Source: a virus
Virus record (IMG/VR): IMGVR_UViG_3300025598_000122
Span: 1 to 29,748 of that record
Direction: 5' to 3' (one strand)
Length of the DNA: 29,748 bases
Shown: one piece after another, positions 1 to 5,574 of the stretch
Numbering within the stretch: position 1 is the stretch's first letter
Layout: each line of letters starts with the position of its first letter
The notes under the pieces: model-generated
The model's input: the letters and a program-made list of their open reading frames with translations, nothing else
What the model was told of the DNA's origin: nothing
Database searches by the model: none
Position numbers and translations under genes: made by a program

Positions 1-395
1 CCCTTCAAGACTTCGAGATGTCCCTTCGGTTGCTGGCATTTAATTTCAATCCCGCCATTAGCTCCGACAATAAGTCCGTCGGGGCTGCTGCCTGACATTG
101 CGATTAAAGGATGGTCGATAAAAGCAATCTCGCGCACTTCCCTATTAAGAAGCTGACAGTAAGCAGCCCTAGCAATCGGTTCGCGTTCAGTCCCATCTTT
201 CATTGGCCCCGTTACGAAAAACTCAGTGGGTTTGCCTGTGATGCGCTCAAGCACTAGCTGCGTTTTATAGTCGCCTCTGCTTGCGCCCCATCCTGTTTTG
301 ATCTTTGCTCTGATCTTCGAGATATTGCTGCCGGTAGCTTTACCAAGCCGCAATTGATGCCAGCTATCTACGCCTTGCTGTCCTTGATGTATCAT
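1..395 (-). CDS. YqaJ/lambda-type exonuclease, C-terminus outside window
   Basis: This is the N-terminal 131 codons of a viral recombinase-type exonuclease, which resects double-stranded DNA so that an annealing protein can pair the exposed strand. It opens with a W-x-x-L-R-x-G-K-x-T-G-S segment (residues 12-23). Further motifs follow: G-T-E-R-E-x-x-A-R-x-x-Y (68-79), S-P-D-G-L (104-108) and G-I-E-I-K-C (115-120). The acidic residues near 70-72, D106 and E117-x-K119 are those expected for the metal-dependent PD-(D/E)XK core of the YqaJ/lambda exonuclease family. The start ATG shares one base with the TGA of the upstream ERF gene (TGATG), so the pair is translationally coupled and very likely works together. 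The family's remaining C-terminal part lies beyond base 1. The family call is firm; exact substrate is inferred. Confidence 0.85.
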   Translation of the reverse strand, partial: MIHQGQQGVDSWHQLRLGKATGSNISKIRAKIKTGWGASRGDYKTQLVLERITGKPTEFFVTGPMKDGTEREPIARAAYCQLLNREVREIAFIDHPLIAMSGSSPDGLIVGANGGIEIKCQQPKGHLEVLK

Positions 396-1084
396 CACGC
401 GGCTTCCTTTTGTTGAAATAATGCTTTTGCTTTTTTAAGAGCGTCACGAAGATCGTTTTTATGATCGGTTGTTAGGCGTGTAATTGTTTCGATGTTATCG
501 TTGCGCCATTTGTCGATGTCATTAATTGACTTAGCCATTGCCAGCGTTTCAATAAGAACATCGAAAGCGTCTTGCGATGCTTCTGCATCAAGCGTTTTTG
601 GCTGCTCTTGTTTTGGTAGCTCAACAATCTCATGTGAATGAGCGTCGGCGTCGTCTTCTCCTTGCACTGGTATGCAGAACGTTTGAAACAAGAGATATTT
701 GTAGGCGCAGGTGCGGGCCTTAGAGATAGCTTTATCGCCGCTGTCTAACGCTTCGCCGGTTGCTACAGTTTTGTGGAATGATCCATCTGTAGGGCAGACA
801 AAGGTGTATTCAACTTCTAAAACGACATGAAGTTGGACGCCTCCGTTGCGGGTAGGGCGCTCTGTTACTTGGCGCTGCAAATCACGCGGTATAATAACAA
901 GGTTATTCTTTGATAGGATGCGCGAAGTTGCTTGATAAACATCGTCAATGCCACGGAATTTAAAGCCTTGCGCGACGTTTTTTTGCTCTTTAGCTATGCC
1001 AACTTTTGACAAGTCAAACATTGTGTTTTGAATTGCTTGATAAACGCCTAGCTTGATTTCTGGCGCGTGTTCTTGTTCGGACAT
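395..1084 (-). CDS. erf: ERF-family single-strand DNA annealing protein
   Basis: The 229-residue protein belongs to the ERF family, single-strand annealing recombinases first known from P22. Diagnostic stretches are G-F-K-F-R-G-I-D-D-V-Y (residues 40-50) and G-E-A-L-D-S-G-D-K-A-I-S-K-A (110-123), followed by A-Y-K-Y-L-L. The C-terminal 70 residues are charged and helical, as in other members, where this part is variable. The frame stays open 52 codons further upstream, but that extension overlaps another gene. The ATG at 1084 has GGAG eight bases before it, so it is taken as the start. It lies between the unknown gene at 1090 (five bases away) and the exonuclease gene, forming a two-component recombination module comparable to Red or RecET. 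It is transcribed leftward from the promoter near 1543-1570. Confidence 0.9.
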   Translation of the reverse strand: MSEQEHAPEIKLGVYQAIQNTMFDLSKVGIAKEQKNVAQGFKFRGIDDVYQATSRILSKNNLVIIPRDLQRQVTERPTRNGGVQLHVVLEVEYTFVCPTDGSFHKTVATGEALDSGDKAISKARTCAYKYLLFQTFCIPVQGEDDADAHSHEIVELPKQEQPKTLDAEASQDAFDVLIETLAMAKSINDIDKWRNDNIETITRLTTDHKNDLRDALKKAKALFQQKEAA

Positions 1085-1089
1085 AGTGA

Positions 1090-1410
1090 TTACTCCGCTG
1101 CGTGTCTGAAATATTCGCAATTTTCGATGTCTTTTTTGATTGCCAAGCAAATTGAGAGGTCGTGGCATTTGATTAGAGCCAGCTTTATCGGCTGATATAG
1201 GTAATGGTTTTCGTGAATTTCTTTTGTCCATGAGCGGCATTTGTTGCCGGTCATACCGTTGTGGCAGGAAAGCTCAACGTATCGCAGATGCCATCCGCTA
1301 AAATCGTCAAAGCTAACGTGCGCGATGCCGTAGAGCTGCGAGTTAATAAAGCCGCCTGTGTCTTCGTCGATGAGATTAAGTTCATCGAACTCGTAAACGA
1401 TGGTGTGCAT
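1090..1410 (-). CDS. Hypothetical early protein, 106 aa
   Basis: I do not recognise a family. The protein is acidic at the N-terminus (M-H-T-I-V-Y-E-F-D-E-L), mixed beta-like in the middle, and has four cysteines (C52, C60, C84 and C98 by count) with several histidines, so metal binding is possible but no standard zinc motif is seen. The frame extends 17 codons further upstream. The ATG at 1410 is preferred because a GGAG sits seven bases before it and its A is the last base of the upstream gene's TGA (TGATG coupling). It sits between a tiny membrane peptide gene and the ERF gene, so a minor role in recombination or host takeover is possible, but this is only context. Confidence 0.7.
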   Translation of the reverse strand: MHTIVYEFDELNLIDEDTGGFINSQLYGIAHVSFDDFSGWHLRYVELSCHNGMTGNKCRSWTKEIHENHYLYQPIKLALIKCHDLSICLAIKKDIENCEYFRHAAE

Positions 1411-1514
1411 CAGCGCGCTCCACAAAAAACGTAAGCCATGCCGATGAGCCAGATGCCGCAAAGAATGAGGCAGGGGCCTGCTAAAATAAGTGATGCGAGT
1501 TGAATGTCAGTCAC
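1410..1514 (-). CDS. Small single-span membrane peptide, 34 aa, GTG start
   Basis: This is the first gene of the leftward operon. It reads V-T-D-I-Q-L followed by one uninterrupted hydrophobic stretch (about residues 7-30, rich in Leu, Ile, Ala, Gly and Cys) and ends C-G-A-R. It is therefore predicted to be a single-pass inner-membrane peptide. The start is GTG with a strong AGGGAGA ribosome site six bases upstream, and the stop overlaps the next start by one base, which makes chance unlikely despite the length. The function is unknown. Promoter-proximal membrane peptides in leftward phage operons are sometimes exclusion or host-modifying factors, but nothing here proves that. Confidence 0.6.
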   Translation of the reverse strand: MTDIQLASLILAGPCLILCGIWLIGMAYVFCGAR

Positions 1515-1542
1515 GGTGTATCTCCCTAAGTTCATGAAAGGG

Positions 1543-1570
1543 AGAATACCAAATATTTTGGTTACGTCAA
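1543..1570 (-). promoter_or_regulatory. Leftward early promoter with operator in the spacer
   Basis: Read on the minus strand there is TTGACG, a 16-base spacer and TATTCT. The spacer contains the palindrome ACCAAAATATTTGGT (plus-strand positions 1548-1562). Transcription would begin near 1536 and reach the GTG at 1514 after a leader of roughly 20 bases. The same arrangement, with the same palindrome, recurs at 2195-2222 in the opposite orientation. A repressor bound here would cover the region between the two promoter hexamers. Confidence 0.7.
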
Positions 1571-1597
1571 TATAAAAAACAAGAAATTTGTTAAAAA

Positions 1598-1648
1598 CAC
1601 AAAAAAATTGGTATTACGCAATAAAATCAAGTAAACAAGTATTTTGGC
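1598..1648. promoter_or_regulatory. Two degenerate operator-like sites
   Basis: Two weaker matches to the ACCAAA-N3-TTTGGT palindrome lie in the AT-rich gap: 1598-1612 (right half ATTGGT) and 1634-1648 (AACAAG-TAT-TTTGGC, 9 of 12 arm positions match). With the perfect site at 1548-1562 they could form a three-site cluster for cooperative repressor binding, as in other phage control regions. The match is by eye; no binding is shown. Confidence 0.35.
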
Positions 1649-1672
1649 ATGTTAATTGTCACAAATCGGAAT

Positions 1673-1702
1673 TTTGACATAATCTGTGTGTTTTTTGTCA
1701 AA
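1673..1702. promoter_or_regulatory. TTTGACA/TGTCAAA inverted repeat, possible promoter for the 1737 gene
   Basis: TTTGACA (1673-1679) and TGTCAAA (1696-1702) form an inverted repeat with a 16-base centre, about 35 bases before the ATG at 1737. The TTGACA is a consensus -35 hexamer, but no convincing -10 follows at normal spacing, so a promoter here would need an activator or be weak. A further TGTCA lies near 1657-1661. Confidence 0.3.
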
Positions 1703-1736
1703 GATCCGACTAGAGTTTAACAGTTTAGGTGGGGCG

Positions 1737-1937
1737 ATGCAGGACAAAGATTTAAAGGTTTTGGCTATGCAAATGGCATCCATGCTGCCAGCGGATAAGG
1801 CCACAAGTCTGCGCGTTCATTATTTCCTCGGCCACATAATTGGATCGTGGCTTTATGAGGATTGTCCTAACGCCAAGTCAAAAGAAGAAAGCATAATTAC
1901 CAAATTGCCAGGCAGGGAAGATAGATCGCCTCGATAA
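1737..1937 (+). CDS. Small hypothetical protein overlapping the repressor gene tail to tail
   Basis: The 66-residue protein starts M-Q-D-K-D-L-K-V-L-A-M-Q-M-A-S-M-L-P and looks helical up to about residue 40, then becomes charged. The frame is open from an ATG at 1686, but the ATG at 1737 has AGGTGG four bases upstream and is a better start. It is the only plus-strand gene between the two minus-strand blocks. Its last 85 bases run antisense to the 3' end of the repressor gene (1853-1937). I do not recognise the family. Placement in the immunity region makes a regulatory role plausible, but this is inference. The overlapping tail may not be conserved, and a chance ORF is not excluded. Confidence 0.45.
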   Translation: MQDKDLKVLAMQMASMLPADKATSLRVHYFLGHIIGSWLYEDCPNAKSKEESIITKLPGREDRSPR

Positions 1938-2140
1938 ATATAATCGAGGTTAGCGCCTGTTATTCCGCAAATCTTGATAGCCTCCGGCACTGGGATCAGT
2001 CCGTAACCTGTTTCCCAGTTGTTCAGCCTATTGGTTTTTACGCCTATCAAATCAGCCAGATTTTTTTGGCTTCCAAGGTTCTTGACCTTACGGAGAGCTT
2101 CCAGGCGTTTACCAACTTCAATGGTAGAACATTTGCTCAT
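1853..2140 (-). CDS. XRE-family helix-turn-helix repressor, 95 aa
   Basis: This is a small DNA-binding regulator of the Cro/CI (XRE) type. A helix-turn-helix is seen at about residues 24-44 (S-Q-K-N-L-A-D-L-I-G-V-K-T-N-R-L-N-N-W-E), and the L-D-Y-I-Y-R-G-D segment (65-72) is common in short XRE proteins of alphaproteobacteria. There is no LexA-like cleavage domain, so induction would need an antirepressor or another route. Its gene lies between two promoters that carry the ACCAAAATATTTGGT palindrome, and its own likely promoter overlaps the right-hand copy, which suggests autoregulation. The ribosome site (GTGA) is weak. The 3' end overlaps the convergent gene at 1737-1937. Whether it acts as lysogeny repressor or Cro-like switch is not decided by sequence; repressor is favoured by its position. 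Confidence 0.85.
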   Translation of the reverse strand: MSKCSTIEVGKRLEALRKVKNLGSQKNLADLIGVKTNRLNNWETGYGLIPVPEAIKICGITGANLDYIYRGDLSSLPGNLVIMLSSFDLALGQSS

Positions 2141-2178
2141 TTCACGCTGTTTAACACATTACACCACAATTTTTAACT

Positions 2179-2207
2179 TATATATTCTTGGTTGTTGACT
2201 AAACCAA
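2179..2207 (-). promoter_or_regulatory. Probable repressor promoter
   Basis: On the minus strand TTGGTT (2207-2202), 17 bases, then TATATA (2184-2179) form a promoter pointing at the XRE gene, with a leader of about 30 bases. The -35 hexamer is part of the operator palindrome at 2203-2217, so the same bound protein could control both directions. Confidence 0.5.
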
Positions 2208-2222
2208 AATATTTGGTATCTT
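2195..2222 (+). promoter_or_regulatory. Rightward early promoter with operator in the spacer
   Basis: TTGACT (2195-2200), a 16-base spacer and TATCTT (2217-2222) point into the early operon. The spacer holds ACCAAAATATTTGGT (2203-2217), a perfect 6-3-6 palindrome. An 18-base core is identical to the leftward promoter at 1543-1570. Transcription would start near 2229. Confidence 0.7.
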
Positions 2223-2268
2223 CACACATAGGCTGATTTGGCCGTCTGTCAATGTGTGGGTTTTACTC

Positions 2269-2466
2269 ATGGTCGATACGGCTGATTTTCTTCTGATCCA
2301 GCATCGAATGGTGAAGGCGCTTGAAGGCCAGCCAATGGACAGCATGGATCAGCGTCTCAAAGCATATGCTGATGTCGGCATTTCATTAGACGAATTAACG
2401 AGCGAGGAGATTGAGGGCGCCGATAGAGAGGCGTTGTCGATTTATCTTCTTAAGAGGTTTTTGTGA
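2269..2466 (+). CDS. Hypothetical first early protein, 65 aa
   Basis: This acidic, helical protein of 65 residues (M-V-D-T-A-D-F-L-L-I-Q-H-R-M-V-K) has no family I recognise. The ATG at 2269 is about 40 bases after the predicted rightward transcript start. A GTG at 2254 in the same frame is an alternative start, and neither has a strong ribosome site. As the first gene under the repressor-controlled promoter it occupies the place of cro or cII-like genes in lambdoid phages, but it shows no clear helix-turn-helix, so that comparison rests on position only. It is followed by two hairpins before the RusA gene. Confidence 0.6.
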   Translation: MVDTADFLLIQHRMVKALEGQPMDSMDQRLKAYADVGISLDELTSEEIEGADREALSIYLLKRFL

Positions 2467-2467
2467 T

Positions 2468-2533
2468 CCGCGTTGCCTCCCTACGCGGCTACTGGCCGAG
2501 GTCGAGCGTTAATTCGTTCCCTCGGTCTTTTTT
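2468..2533 (+). terminator. Tandem hairpins with T-tract inside the early operon
   Basis: A first stem-loop pairs CCGCGT (2468-2473) with ACGCGG (2483-2488). A second pairs GGCCGAGG (2494-2501) with CCTCGGTC (2520-2527, one G-T pair) and is followed at once by TTTTTTCTTTT. The second looks like an intrinsic terminator with an 18-base loop. Since genes continue downstream, it probably acts as an early attenuator that read-through or antitermination must pass. Confidence 0.6.
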
Positions 2534-2547
2534 CTTTTGGTGATCTT

Positions 2548-2916
2548 ATGGCGGCGCAGGCGTTTCTAGAATTTAAGACGCGGCCTATCTCTACGAACGC
2601 ACTCTATCGCGCCTTTACACGCGGCAAGCGCGTTACGTCGATCAAGAGCGCTGCCTATCGCAAATTTATCGAAGAAGCTGGCGCAGAATTGCTTGCACAG
2701 CGGCCTGGGCATGTCCCTGGCGCGTATGGCGTCAAGATCATTCTAATCAGCGGTTGGCGCGGTGATGTCGATAACGCGGCAAAGGCGTTTTTGGATTTGC
2801 TAGCAGCGCATGGCGTCACGGATAACGACCGCAACTGCATGGATCTGCATGTCAAGCGCGGGAAGCATGACGTTACTCAGATTTGGGTGATTTCTACAAA
2901 GGATTTGGAGCCATGA
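2548..2916 (+). CDS. rusA: RusA-family Holliday junction resolvase
   Basis: The 122-residue protein matches the RusA family of homodimeric Holliday-junction endonucleases, which are small and usually phage-borne. The active-site pattern is complete: D73-x-D75-N, K79, D83 and D94, with the spacing of D70, D72, K76 and D91 in Escherichia coli RusA. The protein would cut branched DNA produced by recombination or replication before packaging, complementing the ERF and exonuclease genes on the other strand. The frame is open from a TTG at 2473, but that extension would run through the hairpins. The ATG at 2548, preceded by GGTGA, fits the family length. Its stop overlaps the next start (ATGA). Confidence 0.92.
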   Translation: MAAQAFLEFKTRPISTNALYRAFTRGKRVTSIKSAAYRKFIEEAGAELLAQRPGHVPGAYGVKIILISGWRGDVDNAAKAFLDLLAAHGVTDNDRNCMDLHVKRGKHDVTQIWVISTKDLEP

Positions 2917-3311
2917 AGAAAAAGGCTTTACGTTATCCCTGGACAAAAAAATCCTTCGACATGATGTTGATGTGGCGCAATCTAGGCTACGAATGGGAAG
3001 AGATAGCCCGTGAGTTGCAAAATAGATTTAATCACCCCTGCAATTCTAAAATAGTTCAAAACCGTTATTATAATAAAAATAAATTCTCACTTAAACAGCA
3101 AAGAAAAGTCCCGAATTTTGAAATTGTCGAGCCTTTTGCATCGATCCAGGTTGCGACGATATATCATTTATTAGACCTAAAGCGCGCCGGTCATTCGCCT
3201 AAACAGACTGAGCTTAAAATACCTGGCGGGCGCCCGATCCGCATGGATTTAGAGTTCTATTCGTATCTCACTAGCCCATCGGTGCTTTGCGCTGAGAATG
3301 TGGGGCTGTGA
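2913..3311 (+). CDS. Hypothetical protein with HTH/Myb-like N-terminus, 132 aa
   Basis: I do not recognise a named family. The first 60 residues are basic and contain a W-x(18)-W-x-x-I-A spacing (W9 and W27), the look of a Myb/SANT-like or simple helix-turn-helix DNA-binding unit that ends in a basic N-R-Y-Y-N-K-N-K stretch. The C-terminal half is less typical, ending V-G-L. The start is the ATG that overlaps the RusA stop by four bases, which implies coupled translation; a longer in-frame start at 2883 would overlap RusA by over 30 bases. A DNA-binding accessory role in early transcription or replication is a guess from the fold and the neighbours. Confidence 0.6.
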   Translation: MKKKALRYPWTKKSFDMMLMWRNLGYEWEEIARELQNRFNHPCNSKIVQNRYYNKNKFSLKQQRKVPNFEIVEPFASIQVATIYHLLDLKRAGHSPKQTELKIPGGRPIRMDLEFYSYLTSPSVLCAENVGL

Positions 3312-3538
3312 TGTTTCAACCAGAACGCACCCTAGCTGCCATACATTTGATTATCCATGCTCTGAGACGCGGCGTCTTTAACTGGACGCCATCAGAGCGA
3401 CAGAACCTTGCTGACGATCTGGAGCTTTTAGAAGCCGATATACGCTCCGTTGTGAAACGCAAGCGCGAAGCCCGCAAAGCTATCCAGCAAGCAGAAATAA
3501 CCGAATTGATGCGCGAAGAGATGGATCGCAACAAATGA
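3311..3538 (+). CDS. Hypothetical coiled-coil early protein, 75 aa
   Basis: This short protein has an N-terminal helical part (residues 1-35) and a long charged helix from about 36 to the end, rich in Glu, Arg and Lys, that could form a coiled coil. No family is recognised. The ATG shares one base with the preceding TGA, and a GGGG lies seven bases before it. The 3' end overlaps the replication gene by four bases (ATGA). Tight coupling on both sides suggests a function linked to replication initiation, but the sequence itself gives no direct clue. Confidence 0.6.
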   Translation: MFQPERTLAAIHLIIHALRRGVFNWTPSERQNLADDLELLEADIRSVVKRKREARKAIQQAEITELMREEMDRNK

Positions 3539-4221
3539 GCTTGGCTGAAACAATCCTTGCGATGATTGATGCCGGTTGCACTCCAGAGCAAATGGGAGCC
3601 GTTGCGCGTTCATTTAAGGCTATGGAAGAAAAACAGCGAGAAGCTGAACAAGCTGCGTTGTCAGAAAAACGATCAAAAGATGCTGCTCGAAAAAGAGCTG
3701 CAAGAGCTAAATGTCCAACTGTGTCCGTCGATGTCCAGCGGACAGAGTGTGACCTCTCCCCCCCTCTTTCCCCCTCTTCTTCTTTCCCCCCTATAACCCC
3801 CCTAATAACTACACCCCCTATCTCCCCCCCTCTCACTTCTTCGGCAAAAGCCGTTGATGGCTGCGCCATCGGCTCTCCGTCGAAACGATTTGACGATGAT
3901 TTGCTTCGCTCAACTGCGGAAGCCTGGAACGATTTGGCAAACAGTTTGGGCCTAGCGACGGTTGCCAAGCTAACCGATGCCCGAAAGATCGCAATCACTC
4001 GCAGAGCCAAAGAACTCGTTGACGATTTTGATTTCGAGACGCCAGCGCAGGGATTTGCGGAATTGTTCAACAAAATCCGTGGTTCTCCGTTTCTTCGTGG
4101 CGCTGACGGCAAGTGGCGCGCTGATTTTGATTGGGTGTTTGAGTTGAGAAATTTTACGAAAATCATGGAAGGCAAATATGAAAATCGTGGGCAGAAAGTC
4201 GTTTCAATCAAGCGGTGGTGA
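3535..4221 (+). CDS. Phage replication initiation protein
   Basis: The 228-residue protein has the three-part plan of phage replication organisers. An N-terminal helical, lysine-rich part (to about 60) comes first. A Pro/Ser/Thr linker (about 74-105) follows, then a compact C-terminal domain (about 120-225). The C-terminal W-R-A-D-F-D-W-V-F ... N-F-T-K-I-M-E-G-K-Y segment is typical of many phage replication proteins that recruit helicase. The linker DNA contains six C-runs in a 27-bp triple repeat, resembling the way lambda O carries its own origin. The start overlaps the previous stop (ATGA) and the 3' end overlaps the next gene by 44 bases. No ATPase or primase motif is visible, so host helicase and polymerase would be used. 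The exact partner is not known. Confidence 0.7.
   Translation: MSLAETILAMIDAGCTPEQMGAVARSFKAMEEKQREAEQAALSEKRSKDAARKRAARAKCPTVSVDVQRTECDLSPPLSPSSSFPPITPLITTPPISPPLTSSAKAVDGCAIGSPSKRFDDDLLRSTAEAWNDLANSLGLATVAKLTDARKIAITRRAKELVDDFDFETPAQGFAELFNKIRGSPFLRGADGKWRADFDWVFELRNFTKIMEGKYENRGQKVVSIKRW
3757..3837 (+). repeat. 27-bp, C-run triple repeat, candidate replication origin iterons
   Basis: Six C-runs (3758-3764, 3770-3774, 3786-3791, 3797-3802, 3814-3818, 3824-3830) form three pairs. Starts within a pair are 10-12 bases apart, and pairs recur every 27-28 bases. The protein reads as three 9-residue units beginning P-P-L/I-S/T-P. Two short hairpins follow: CGGC/GCCG (3842-3853) and GATGGC/GCCATC (3856-3870). 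Iteron-like arrays inside the initiator gene are known in lambdoid phages; function here is inferred. Confidence 0.5.
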
Positions 4222-4774
4222 TCCGTTTTCGGATGCGACAACTTACGAGGAAAAGGCGAAAGCCTATTGCCAGCGTTCTGGACGCGATGATGGCAGTCAT
4301 CTCGTCATTGTAGCTGGATCGCACGAATGGGCGCTGTGGATGGCTTATTTTGAACATATCGGCCATTCTCACGCCAAGCCAAACAGTTTTGCAAATCAGC
4401 GCGGCAGATTGACGGTTCCAGCGAATACTCCGGATGCGTTTGAACCTGGTTGGAGAGCCAGCGAAAGCTATGCGGATAAGAACCCACCGATGCGCAAATT
4501 AGAAGCGCCGGAAGCCTTTGTCTCGCCGGAGCAAAAAGCAGCCATGCGTGAGCGAATGAACGCCATGTATCAATCGTTCAAATCTGGTGCTGGGCCAAGT
4601 TCATCTAATGGCGGCGCAAGAGACAAGCGTGACGCAGAGCGTGAAAAGCAAGCGGCGCGTATTTGGCTCAAAGAGCATGAAAACGGCGAATTAGCGCAAG
4701 ATTTAACTGTCAGCGACCGATTGACTGCCATGCTTGATGAAATGTTTCCACGTTACGACCAGGCCGCAGAATAG
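4178..4774 (+). CDS. Hypothetical early protein, 198 aa
   Basis: No family is recognised with confidence. Residues 30-80 have the look of a small mixed fold (H-L-V-I-V-A-G-S-H-E-W-A-L-W-M-A-Y-F) and the rest is charged and helical, with a Gly/Ser stretch near 135-146 that may be a linker. The ATG at 4178 lies inside the end of the replication gene (44-base overlap) with an AAGG ribosome site about six bases before it. The DNA is plainly coding throughout. The position right after the initiator is where many phages keep a helicase loader or a host-takeover gene, but the sequence does not decide this. Confidence 0.65.
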   Translation: MKIVGRKSFQSSGGDPFSDATTYEEKAKAYCQRSGRDDGSHLVIVAGSHEWALWMAYFEHIGHSHAKPNSFANQRGRLTVPANTPDAFEPGWRASESYADKNPPMRKLEAPEAFVSPEQKAAMRERMNAMYQSFKSGAGPSSSNGGARDKRDAEREKQAARIWLKEHENGELAQDLTVSDRLTAMLDEMFPRYDQAAE

Positions 4775-4782
4775 GGGATAAC

Positions 4783-5289
4783 ATGCCTCCAATTAGCCCA
4801 AAGCGACGATTGCCTAATGGCCGTTTAAGTAGGGCCAAGAGAGCTGTTGATCAGCAAAATGATGACAACGCAAAACAATCCGATGAGGTCCAATCTATTG
4901 TGTTGGCGCAGCCGCACAGAAGGGGCAATCCTGACCAGCTATGCGAAAGCCCATTAGGTAGGTTCATACTGAAATACGCGCTTAAGCGTGAGTTATACGA
5001 CGCTGGCATGATTTATCATAAAGCGCGCTTACAATGGGTTGGCGGTGCTTGGCATGGGCCTTCTGATGAGAAGCATCCAGGATCTGGTTATGGATTATCT
5101 GAAGAGTTAGCGATTAAAATAAGGAATGATTATTCTGAATGGTTTTGTGAAATGGTTAGAGCCTCATCTCGGTCATCAGCCGAAGCCGTAGAAGCTATGG
5201 CGGCTGGATATGAGATTGCTGAAAACCTGTATATGTTAGACGTTATTTCCGCGCTTGATGCTTTAGGCAAAGCGACCGGCAAGACATAG
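4783..5289 (+). CDS. Hypothetical conserved phage protein before the late genes, 168 aa
   Basis: The first 45 residues are basic and low-complexity. A conserved-looking core follows (about 48-130), with R-G-N-P-D-Q-L-C-E-S-P-L-G-R near 47-60 and E-L-Y-D-A-G near 70-75. Similar proteins occur, to my memory, just upstream of terminase genes in alphaproteobacterial prophages, but I know of no proven function. The start has AGGGG at suitable distance. It is the last early gene before a non-coding stretch and the late block, which is where an antiterminator such as Q or a late activator usually sits; this is inference from position alone. Confidence 0.65.
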   Translation: MPPISPKRRLPNGRLSRAKRAVDQQNDDNAKQSDEVQSIVLAQPHRRGNPDQLCESPLGRFILKYALKRELYDAGMIYHKARLQWVGGAWHGPSDEKHPGSGYGLSEELAIKIRNDYSEWFCEMVRASSRSSAEAVEAMAAGYEIAENLYMLDVISALDALGKATGKT

Positions 5290-5307
5290 CTTTAATTAAG
5301 AATTATC

Positions 5308-5336
5308 TTGACTTTTTGGTGTTTTTGTGTTAAGGA
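5308..5336 (+). promoter_or_regulatory. Candidate late promoter
   Basis: TTGACT (5308-5313) is followed after 17 T/G-rich bases by the poor -10 TAAGGA (5331-5336). Two GGATGAT copies (5334-5340, 5350-5356) lie just beyond. This is the only intergenic stretch over 90 bases between early and late genes, so a late control site is expected here. The weak -10 suggests an activator or antiterminator is needed. Confidence 0.35.
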
Positions 5337-5393
5337 TGATGTGTAAAATGGATGATTGCGCCTAGAGACTAATTACTATTTATGGGGCTACCA

Positions 5394-5561
5394 ATGTTCG
5401 TGTTGGTGGTCCTTTTGCTTTTTAGCGACGGTCATCATTCAGCTATTGTTGTAAATAGACACAATACATATTCGGCATGTGATGAAGCTGGCCGTAACGC
5501 TTCTCAATTAAAAGACAAACGCTTTCGATTGCTTGCATATAAGTGTGAGCAGGGTGTCTGA
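5394..5561 (+). CDS. Small putative exported protein, 55 aa
   Basis: The reading frame begins M-F-V-L-V-V-L-L-L-F-S-D-G and so carries a short hydrophobic N-terminus like a signal sequence or anchor. A polar remainder has two cysteines (C29 and C51) that could form a disulphide in the periplasm. GGGG sits six bases before the ATG; an in-frame ATG at 5382 would add four residues (M-G-L-P). Small exported two-cysteine proteins are common in alphaproteobacterial phages, where their role is mostly unknown. It lies alone between the last early gene and the terminase genes, so it may be a moron-like gene or the first late gene. No lipobox is visible. Confidence 0.5.
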   Translation: MFVLVVLLLFSDGHHSAIVVNRHNTYSACDEAGRNASQLKDKRFRLLAYKCEQGV

Positions 5562-5563
5562 CG

Positions 5564-5574
5564 CTTTTCAACGG
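5564..5574 (+). promoter_or_regulatory. 11-base late-gene leader motif, copy 1
   Basis: CTTTTCAACGG ends 14 bases before the ATG of the terminase small-subunit gene and just upstream of its ribosome site. Exact copies occur at 10271-10281 and 13200-13210 with almost the same spacing to a start codon. Confidence 0.5.

Noticed and set aside
1085-1240. N-terminal extension of the ERF gene
   Set aside because: It overlaps a plausible upstream gene, lacks a ribosome site and is absent from the ERF domain pattern, while the ATG at 1084 has GGAG.
3566-3796. 76-codon plus-strand frame inside the replication gene
   Set aside because: No ribosome site and poor composition; it is an out-of-frame shadow ending in the C-run region.
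3757-3837. Programmed frameshift at the C-runs
   Set aside because: The main frame continues to a recognisable C-terminal domain and neither alternative frame yields a sensible extension; the regular spacing is better explained as a repeat array.
3480-4241. 253-codon open frame on the minus strand opposite the replication gene
   Set aside because: It mirrors a well-supported gene with ATGA coupling and a recognisable C-terminal domain; the opposite frame is low-complexity and has no gene context.
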